Origin: Flavobacteriales bacterium UBA979
GTDB taxonomy: Bacteria; Bacteroidota; Bacteroidia; Flavobacteriales_D; Sanyastnellaceae
Direction of reading: 5' to 3'
Assembly: GCA_002292325.1 (NCBI GenBank)
Contig: DBBR01000023.1
Span: 1,304-8,429 of the forward strand
Length of the DNA stretch: 7,126 nt
A program made the position numbers and the translations under genes. The notes beneath the pieces were generated by a model, which was not told the DNA's origin, did no database searches, and saw only the letters and a program-made list of their open reading frames with translations. Numbering within the stretch: the stretch's first letter is position 1; each line of letters begins with the position of its first letter. Of this stretch, positions 1 through 7,126 are shown in pieces.

Positions 1-355
1 TGGAAACATGGATATTGTAGCCCATGAGGTTATCTGGAATTTCGTCAAGAATTATGGGCTTATGGGGCATTTGGATTGCGCATCCAATTCGATTTCCGAT
101 CAGTGGAATCAGGTGAAGGTTGACTGGAGTGTCTTTCCCAATCCAGCAAATAACCAATTGAACATTGCTACACCGGATGCAGCATCGTGGTCATTCAATC
201 TGAGCAATGCGCAAGGGCAAGTCATGCAATGCATACAATCTAGCGGTTCCACGCATACAATTTCTTGCGATAATCTGCCTCCCGGCATGTACTGGATGAG
301 AGGGGACGATGCCAACGGGAAGCACTTCTCAACGCGTGTGGTGATTGAGCGTTGA
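1..355 (+). CDS. C-terminal end of a secreted hydrolase (PHB depolymerase/CE1-like esterase) with T9SS sorting domain; 5' partial
   Basis: The frame is open to the left edge (codons from base 2 read Gly-Asn before the Met at base 8), so that Met is internal and the true start lies outside the window. The first 20 or so residues, GNMDIVAHEVIWNFVKNYGL, resemble the final helix of LpqC/poly(3-hydroxybutyrate)-depolymerase-like esterases, which often end in a 'GNMDI..SE.IW.F' pattern. This is recalled family knowledge from a short stretch, and the catalytic residues are not in view. A linker follows, then from about base 125 a T9SS type A sorting domain: VFPNPANNQLNI, a central 'NLSNAQGQV' strand, 'LPPGMYWMR' and a final 'STRVVIER'. 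Such domains carry proteins through the outer membrane by the Por pathway and are removed on anchoring or release. The gene converges on the isocitrate dehydrogenase gene with a 76-bp gap. The sorting domain is near certain; the esterase identity is moderate. Confidence 0.8.
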   Translation, partial: GNMDIVAHEVIWNFVKNYGLMGHLDCASNSISDQWNQVKVDWSVFPNPANNQLNIATPDAASWSFNLSNAQGQVMQCIQSSGSTHTISCDNLPPGMYWMRGDDANGKHFSTRVVIER

Positions 356-365
356 GGCTGCGTTC

Positions 366-414
366 AAAAAAAGCCTTTGCCATTCTCGTTGATTCCACGA
401 ACACGGTTGAATGG
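366..414 (-). terminator. Possible weak intrinsic terminator after isocitrate dehydrogenase
   Basis: On the minus strand, past the isocitrate dehydrogenase stop, the six-base arms CCATTC and GAATGG (bases 409-414 and 380-385) can pair. They enclose a 23-nt loop that can form a further 4-bp inner stem. Seven bases beyond comes a run of seven T (plus-strand A at 366-372). The loop is long and the T run is not adjacent to the stem, so this is a weak candidate. No better terminator is visible in the convergent gap. Confidence 0.25.
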
Positions 415-431
415 GGCAGTGAGTGGTTAGT

Positions 432-2674
<2,243 letters not shown>

Positions 2675-2688
2675 CCAGAACAGTCGCA

Positions 2689-2711
2689 GGGAGAAACGCG
2701 TTTTTCCTCCC
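2689..2711 (-). other. Stem-loop in the icd leader
   Basis: Read on the minus strand, GGGAGGAA and TTTCTCCC form an 8-bp stem (one G-U pair) around the 7-nt loop AAACGCG. No T run follows, so it is not a standard intrinsic terminator for the upstream gene. It falls between the icd promoter candidate and the icd start codon, so it would lie in the leader mRNA. The G-U pair is available only in the minus-strand transcript; the plus strand has an A-C mismatch there. Confidence 0.35.
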
Positions 2712-2724
2712 GGTCAAGCGGTGG

Positions 2725-2755
2725 CAAAGGTCGGTTGTAAATCGTGATAAACCAA
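2725..2755 (-). promoter_or_regulatory. Candidate Bacteroidota-type promoter for icd
   Basis: On the minus strand a TTG (plus-strand CAA at 2753-2755) is followed after exactly 20 nt by GACCTTTG (2732 down to 2725). That is one mismatch from the Bacteroidota -7 element TAnnTTTG, at a spacing suitable for the -33 TTG. The predicted start of transcription is about 75 nt ahead of the icd ATG. The same TTG-N20 layout occurs before the SusC-like gene. Short motifs of this kind do occur by chance. Confidence 0.4.
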
Positions 2756-2783
2756 CGTTTTCACTCGTGTGTTCAGCCCATGT

Positions 2784-4004
2784 TTAATGTACTTCGTAGG
2801 TCAAATAGGCTGCGACATTCCAGAAGTTCATTTCGGAATCACTGAAAGGCTGAGCGGCTGGAACGGCGATGCTCAGTTCATGCACGCCAGGAGGAAGGTC
2901 ACCCAATGGAATTTCTAAGGGATCGACTTGGCTTCCCGGACACCACCCTGTGCGGGAGAGATCACTCGATGCGATGCGTTCGTCCAGGCTGTCTCCACGC
3001 CAAAACGTGCGGTCCATCCAAACACCCGAAGATGGATTGAAGCGCCTGAAACTCGCACAATCATCCCGCCAGGGCGTAAAGGTCAAACAGGAATCTCCGT
3101 TCCAGGTGAGTTGGTGTTCACACGGGACGAATTCGTCGCCTTCGCCGTGACCGCCGTGCCCCGTCACGGTGTAATGCAATGCGGCGTTGTATGCGGTTTC
3201 ATTCAAGGTCACGGGCACAGTCAGCGCGGACCGAGAAAAGGCATCATAATGGTGCTGTTCACTTCCAAATTTGGTGGTATTCACAAGGGCAATGGTCCGC
3301 AGAGATGGCGCGGTCACCACGGTTGCTGGCTTCGCTTCAAACCGCACCCCCACATCGAGGGTATAGCCCTCCGGCGTCCATGTATCGAGGTACACTCCGA
3401 GGGTCATGGTGTCACCGAGGGTTTCCCATAAATGACTGATGTCCGACTCCCAATGCACGGAATCTTCCCAACGAGGAATGTACACGGGACGGTATTCGTC
3501 TATTCTTTCCACTTGGCTGAAGTGGCCGACGCCAAACGGCGTAATGAAACGGAGCAGCTCCAGAGTGGGAGCATAATCGGTAGATGATCCCGTTTGCTCC
3601 AGCGTGATTCCTGGAAATTCCGAAAGGGTATCGGCCGTGAAGCCGACGTCGAGCAAACTGCTTGCGGCCTCAGGCAGGAGCATGAGGGATCCGGATTTGT
3701 CCCAAGGGTCACCAGCCGACTGCAAAGTAATTTCGGCTGTAATCTTGGGTCGAACGCGGTAGAAAGGAACCGCAAAGGATTGCGTCAAGACACGGCCGTT
3801 ATCCCATCTTTGCCATCCGTCGAGTGCAGTCAATGAGTCCCAATTGGCACCAGGTGCGAAGTTTACGTGCATTTTCTGCATGCACTCCAGGCGAACACTC
3901 GATTCCAACGCGGGAGGTTGGCAGGCCGGGAGGGTGGATAAAACCAAGGCAAGGCAGAGGCTTCCTGTGAGGAGCCAGCGCGATTGAGGAAACAATTTGG
4001 TCAT
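2784..4004 (-). CDS. PNGase F-family lipoprotein (peptide-N-glycosidase-like)
   Basis: A 406-aa exported lipoprotein of the PNGase F family, amidases that cut the Asn-GlcNAc bond and release N-glycans from glycoproteins. Residues 1-28 form a lipoprotein signal peptide ending in the lipobox LPAC, with C28 the likely lipidated Cys. Compared with the recalled Elizabethkingia enzyme, WDR (catalytic D60) matches WDK at W101-D102-K103; RFITPYWVG matches RFITPFGVG near 152-160; TETW (E118) matches LDTW, giving D207; catalytic E206 matches E291 in GDEFVPC; and DRAGWCPG (R248) matches SRTGWCPG, R351. TGHGGHGEG (281-289) replaces the SGWGH region. The frame stays open to a GTG at 4056-4058, but the ATG at 4002-4004 is preferred: it begins a proper lipoprotein signal and avoids overlapping the divergent esterase start at 4052. 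The family is confident; activity is not proven, given E118 to Asp and R61 to Lys. Confidence 0.85.
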   Translation of the reverse strand: MTKLFPQSRWLLTGSLCLALVLSTLPACQPPALESSVRLECMQKMHVNFAPGANWDSLTALDGWQRWDNGRVLTQSFAVPFYRVRPKITAEITLQSAGDPWDKSGSLMLLPEAASSLLDVGFTADTLSEFPGITLEQTGSSTDYAPTLELLRFITPFGVGHFSQVERIDEYRPVYIPRWEDSVHWESDISHLWETLGDTMTLGVYLDTWTPEGYTLDVGVRFEAKPATVVTAPSLRTIALVNTTKFGSEQHHYDAFSRSALTVPVTLNETAYNAALHYTVTGHGGHGEGDEFVPCEHQLTWNGDSCLTFTPWRDDCASFRRFNPSSGVWMDRTFWRGDSLDERIASSDLSRTGWCPGSQVDPLEIPLGDLPPGVHELSIAVPAAQPFSDSEMNFWNVAAYLTYEVH

Positions 4005-4051
4005 AGATGATGTAAATTCAGCAGTTAATTTCACAATCCTTCTTTTCAAAG
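4005..4051. promoter_or_regulatory. Short divergent intergenic region
   Basis: These 47 bp separate the divergent starts of the PNGase F-like lipoprotein and the secreted esterase and are AT-rich. At least one promoter probably lies here or extends into the neighbouring coding ends. The best -7 candidate is CATCTTTG on the minus strand (4054 down to 4047), one mismatch from TAnnTTTG. It lacks a TTG at the expected distance, so no promoter is assigned with confidence. Confidence 0.3.
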
Positions 4052-5362
4052 ATGACACATTTCCACATCAGACATTGCTTTTTGGCTGCAGGTTTTTTCT
4101 TCATGGCTGCATTAGTCCCTGTAGAAGCCAAGGCTCAAGACGATTGCGACGGCACACGCTATCGTTACACGGCCGCGTTTGATAATTTTTCGGTTACTCC
4201 GGATGTGGAATACGGCAATGCGGTCAATGCGACAGGTTTAAATCAATCACTGCTGGTGGATATCTACGAACCGGAGGGGGATGACAATGAGCTGCGTCCG
4301 CTGATCATCATGGCGCACGGTGGGTTTTTCATTGGCGGCGACAACAACGGAGCTGATGTGGTGCCGCTGAGTCAAGACTTGACACGCATGGGCTATGTCG
4401 TAGGTTCCATCTCATACCGATTGGGAATTGACAATTTCTTGGATGTTTCGAATGCATTGATACGTTCGGTATGGCGGGGGTATCACGATGGCAAGGCCGC
4501 AGTACGCTATTTTCGGAAGACGGTCGAAGAGGATGGAAATCCATGGGGCATCGATCCCGACCGAATTTATGTTGCCGGCGTTTCAGCCGGTGGCTTTATC
4601 GCAATGCATCTCGCTTATGTCGACGATGAATCGGAGATTCCGCCACAGGTCGATCAAACCGCAGCGGGCATGGGCGGAGGCCTTGAAGGCGAATCGGGCC
4701 ATGCGGGGTACAGCAGCGAAGTGGCCGGTGTGATCAACATTGCAGGGGCACTGAAAACAGCGTCTTACCTCTCAGCAGGAGATGAACCCTTGATTTCTGT
4801 GCACGGCACAGAGGACGGCACCGTCCCATTCGGCACGGGCATGATTTCTCTCAGTGGCATTCCAATTACGGAAGTCGATGGGAGTTCGATCATCCACGAA
4901 ATGGCTGAATCATTGGGCATCGAAAATTGCTTTACCGTCTTGGAAGGGGCGGGGCACGTGGCCCATGTCGGGGATGCGGATGCTTATTACCAAACGCTTG
5001 GAACGGTCTCAGGAGCCTTGTCGAGTTGGTTGTGTGACGCATATGAACCGATTTGTGGAGCATACGATTATGGTGTGGTAGGCATCGAAGAGTGGCTCGT
5101 GGCATCAGAAGGAGCTTGGCGTGCATTTCCTTCGCTGCTATCATCCGGTGAACCATTGCAAGTGCAATGGTTGGACTCCCGCGGTGCTGGAGCAACTTGG
5201 GCCTACGAGATCTACGATGCGAGTGGTCGCCAAGTCGGAGGAGGTGCGGGAAATGGAGATTGGTATGCGATTCCGACTTTGGGATTGGAACCAGGACTGC
5301 ATTTCTTGAGGATAGCTGGAGTTGCGGATGCCCAGAAGTTTTGGGTGACTTCGCTTGACTGA
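4052..5362 (+). CDS. Secreted alpha/beta-hydrolase (carboxylesterase, BD-FAE/HSL-like) with T9SS-type C-terminal domain
   Basis: A 436-aa exported esterase-type hydrolase. Residues 1-28 are a Sec signal peptide (basic start, LAAGFFFMAALV core, cleavage near AKA/Q). The catalytic domain, about 65-328, has the oxyanion motif HGGFF (89-93), the nucleophile elbow GVSAG with S178, the acid in HGTEDGTVPF (D255) and the catalytic His in GAGHVAH (H302 likely, H305 possible). This order matches carboxylesterase/acetylesterase families that hydrolyse short acyl esters; the substrate cannot be told from sequence. Residues 358-436 look like a T9SS type A sorting domain in a variant form: AFPSLLSSGEPLQV in place of FPNP..., then YEIYDASGRQV, LEPGLHFLRI and a final KFWVTSLD. 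The protein is probably carried to the surface or released. The start at 4052 gives the full signal peptide, although no strong ribosome-binding site precedes it. The gene is divergent from the PNGase F-like lipoprotein and 197 bp ahead of the SusC-like gene. Confidence 0.9.
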   Translation: MTHFHIRHCFLAAGFFFMAALVPVEAKAQDDCDGTRYRYTAAFDNFSVTPDVEYGNAVNATGLNQSLLVDIYEPEGDDNELRPLIIMAHGGFFIGGDNNGADVVPLSQDLTRMGYVVGSISYRLGIDNFLDVSNALIRSVWRGYHDGKAAVRYFRKTVEEDGNPWGIDPDRIYVAGVSAGGFIAMHLAYVDDESEIPPQVDQTAAGMGGGLEGESGHAGYSSEVAGVINIAGALKTASYLSAGDEPLISVHGTEDGTVPFGTGMISLSGIPITEVDGSSIIHEMAESLGIENCFTVLEGAGHVAHVGDADAYYQTLGTVSGALSSWLCDAYEPICGAYDYGVVGIEEWLVASEGAWRAFPSLLSSGEPLQVQWLDSRGAGATWAYEIYDASGRQVGGGAGNGDWYAIPTLGLEPGLHFLRIAGVADAQKFWVTSLD

Positions 5363-5467
5363 TGAGGGTGAGAGATTGAGATTCCAGGTCTTCTTCGCAG
5401 TGCAATGATTGGCGTCAGGTAAGGCGTACAATGAACACGATTTGGATCGAAAACCATGCTTGTGGGC

Positions 5468-5498
5468 TTGAAATAGTCAGTAAAACCTTGTATTATTG
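5468..5498 (+). promoter_or_regulatory. Candidate Bacteroidota-type promoter for the SusC-like gene
   Basis: TTG at 5468-5470 is followed after 20 nt by TATTATTG at 5491-5498, one mismatch from the -7 consensus TAnnTTTG. Transcription would begin near 5505, giving a leader of about 55 nt before the ATG at 5560. The spacing equals that of the icd candidate on the other strand. It is downstream of the esterase stop, so the SusC-like gene could be transcribed independently. Confidence 0.45.
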
Positions 5499-5509
5499 CG
5501 GCGGTTTTT

Positions 5510-5534
5510 TGTACAATCAATGATCCATTGTACA
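5510..5534 (+). repeat. Perfect inverted repeat TGTACAAT in the SusC leader
   Basis: TGTACAAT (5510-5517) and ATTGTACA (5527-5534) are exact reverse complements separated by 9 nt. The structure lies about 12-36 bp downstream of the promoter's -7 element and ends 25 bp before the SusC start codon. It could be a regulator's operator or a leader stem-loop. A third GTACAAT, without a partner, lies upstream at 5426-5432. No T run follows, so it is not a standard terminator. The repeat is observed; the role is inferred. Confidence 0.5.
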
Positions 5535-5559
5535 CACCCTCACTTCCAATTCCTTCATA

Positions 5560-7126
5560 ATGACGACCTCTGAAAAGAAATCTTTTCTTTGCTGGCTTTT
5601 TGGCCTGATTTTGATTGGCACATCGACGTTCAATGCAGCGCAAGCTCAATCCGCGGTAATTACGGGAACGGTTCTTGAAAAAGGAACGAACAGCGCTCTC
5701 ATTGGAGCGACAATTATAGAAAAGGGGACAACCAATGGAACCAATGCCGATGCATTGGGAGCGTTTTCGTTAACGGTGGATGCGTTGCCTGTAGAAATAA
5801 TCGTCAGTTTTGTCGGGTACGAAGCTCAAATTCTTCTCGTAAATGATGCACGGCCTTTGAATCTTTTTTTGGAAGAGGATTCGGAGTTGGTTGGAGAAGT
5901 TGTCGTGGTTGGTTATGGCCGTCAGAAGAAGCGAGTTTCAACCGGTTCAATCGCGAAAATTGACGCCAAGGACATTGAAGGAATAGCTGTTCCGGATGCC
6001 ATTTCTACTTTGGAGGGTCAAACGGCTGGCCTGATTGTGAATGAGTCGAGCGGTCAGCCGGGTTCCGGAAAATCAATTTTGGTTCGTGGAATCAGCACCA
6101 ATGGAGACAATTCGCCCCTTTTCATTGTGGATGGATTGCAGCTCGGAAACATCGATAACATCAATCCCAGTGACATTGAGTCCATCGATGTTTTGAAAGA
6201 CGCTGCTTCGAGCGCCATTTATGGAGCGCGAGCGGCAAATGGTGTGGTCATCATTACCACAAAAAACGGGAGCGGAAAAGACGAGGGAACGGTGACGTAC
6301 TCCACGAGCTATCTGAATTCACGTCCCTGGCGACTGCCTGAAATGTTGGGGGCAGAAGATTACCTGATGTTGACCCGGGAGAAGTTCGCCAATGGCAACC
6401 AACTTTCGGGCTTAGATGTCCTCGGATTCCCAAACGTGGGTGATGCACTGCCGGCGAACACGAATTGGATGGATGAAATTTTCAATCCGGCTTCTGTTGT
6501 GAATCACCGGGTAACTGCGACCACGAAAAATTCGTTTTTGTCTATGGACTTCTGGGATCAGAATGGTGTGATTGGAGGGGAGAAATCTAACTATACGCGT
6601 TATGCCGTTCGATACAACTCGTCAAAGGATTATGCTGGATTCATAAAAATTGGTCAGAACCTCTACCTGAATCGTACCGACAACAACAACATCGGAACCA
6701 ACAGTGCTTTTGGAGGCGTTCAATCAGATGCATTTGCATACGACCCGTTAACGCCTGTTTACGACGATGCAGGTCAATACGGATTTGCCCAATCTCCTTG
6801 GGTCCAAAAGGAATACATCAATCCAATCAGCCGACTTTGGTTGATCAATGGAGACAGCAAGTCTGACCAAATGATCGGTAATTTCTTCCTTGAGGCCGAA
6901 GTGCTCGATGGGTTGCGATTGAAGACGGACTTTGGCTTCGATCTGAATTGGTGGGATTATAGGAGTTTCGTGCCGACCTATGAATTCCATGCTGCCGCAC
7001 AAAATTTGACCAACGATGTCTACCAGGGATCCGGAAACTTCCAGGGGATGCAATGGGAAAATACGGCGAACTACACACGCACAATCGATGACAAACACAA
7101 CGTTGATTTCCTTGTTGGAACGTCGT
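5560..7126 (+). CDS. SusC/RagA-type TonB-linked outer-membrane protein; 3' partial
   Basis: An open frame runs from the ATG at 5560 to the window end (522 codons in view; the family is usually about 950-1,100 aa, so roughly half is missing). Residues 1-30 are a Sec signal peptide ending AAQAQ. Residues 32-108 form the N-terminal carboxypeptidase-regulatory-like domain (ITGTVLEKGTNSALIGATI ... VSFVGYEAQ). EVVVVGYG (113-120) is the TonB-box region. The plug follows with STGSIAKIDAKDIE, LVRGISTNG, PLFIVDGL and the SusC signature DVLKDAASSAIYGARA (210-225), then the first beta-barrel strands. These proteins import oligosaccharides or peptides through the outer membrane using TonB energy, usually with a SusD-like lipoprotein encoded next; that partner would lie beyond the right edge. 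There is no N-terminal STN domain, so it is not of the anti-sigma-signalling kind. An in-frame stop at 5521-5523 and no other ATG support the start. The substrate is unknown. Confidence 0.96.
   Translation, partial: MTTSEKKSFLCWLFGLILIGTSTFNAAQAQSAVITGTVLEKGTNSALIGATIIEKGTTNGTNADALGAFSLTVDALPVEIIVSFVGYEAQILLVNDARPLNLFLEEDSELVGEVVVVGYGRQKKRVSTGSIAKIDAKDIEGIAVPDAISTLEGQTAGLIVNESSGQPGSGKSILVRGISTNGDNSPLFIVDGLQLGNIDNINPSDIESIDVLKDAASSAIYGARAANGVVIITTKNGSGKDEGTVTYSTSYLNSRPWRLPEMLGAEDYLMLTREKFANGNQLSGLDVLGFPNVGDALPANTNWMDEIFNPASVVNHRVTATTKNSFLSMDFWDQNGVIGGEKSNYTRYAVRYNSSKDYAGFIKIGQNLYLNRTDNNNIGTNSAFGGVQSDAFAYDPLTPVYDDAGQYGFAQSPWVQKEYINPISRLWLINGDSKSDQMIGNFFLEAEVLDGLRLKTDFGFDLNWWDYRSFVPTYEFHAAAQNLTNDVYQGSGNFQGMQWENTANYTRTIDDKHNVDFLVGTS

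Noticed and set aside
355..376. AGGCT / AGCCT hairpin after the left-edge hydrolase
   Set aside because: The stem is 5 bp with a 12-nt loop and only three T follow, which is too weak to call a terminator.
2928..3431. Plus-strand open frame of 167 codons
   Set aside because: It lies wholly antisense to the PNGase F-like gene, which has clear family motifs. The translation shows no recognisable domain or signal and is a shadow.
5482..5510. AAAACC ... GGTTTTTT as an intrinsic terminator for the esterase
   Set aside because: The stem is only 6 bp and mostly A-T, with a 15-nt loop, and it overlaps the better-supported SusC promoter. The pairing is probably chance.
5212..5649. Minus-strand open frame of 145 codons spanning the esterase end, the gap and the SusC start
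   Set aside because: It overlaps two confidently identified plus-strand genes, and its translation has low-complexity Pro/Ser-rich content with no recognisable family.
6748..7098. Minus-strand open frame of 116 codons
   Set aside because: It is antisense to the SusC-like gene and has no recognisable domain. The opposite strand encodes continuous SusC-type barrel sequence.

Overview
The window looks like Bacteroidota, probably a marine or freshwater Flavobacteriales-type genome. The evidence is two secreted proteins with type IX secretion (T9SS) C-terminal sorting domains, a SusC/RagA-type TonB-linked outer-membrane protein, weak or absent Shine-Dalgarno sites, and promoter candidates of the Bacteroidota TTG / TAnnTTTG type. 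Base composition is balanced, near 50% GC by eye. The genus cannot be named from this sequence alone.

Layout. (1) At the left edge is the 3' end of a plus-strand secreted hydrolase, probably PHB-depolymerase/CE1-like, with a T9SS domain. (2) Converging on it is a complete minus-strand gene for monomeric NADP-dependent isocitrate dehydrogenase (736 aa), with every active-site position I could align intact. (3) Upstream of that, on the same strand, is a minus-strand lipoprotein of the PNGase F family (peptide:N-glycosidase, which removes N-glycans from glycoproteins). (4) Divergently from the lipoprotein, across a 47-bp gap, runs a plus-strand secreted alpha/beta-hydrolase (carboxylesterase) of 436 aa with its own T9SS-type tail. 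(5) After a 197-bp gap with a promoter candidate and an inverted repeat, a plus-strand SusC-like transporter begins and runs off the right edge. No stretch over 300 bases lacks a gene. I see no RNA genes, mobile elements or CRISPR arrays.

How the genes may work together. Apart from the housekeeping isocitrate dehydrogenase, everything here acts at or outside the cell envelope: two exported esterase-like hydrolases, a deglycosylating lipoprotein and an outer-membrane importer. This fits scavenging of glycoprotein- or polysaccharide-derived material. The genes are not one operon, since three orientation changes occur, so the functional link is an inference. I found no clearly new system. The best leads are the PNGase F homologue with an altered active site and the structured leaders of the isocitrate dehydrogenase and SusC genes.
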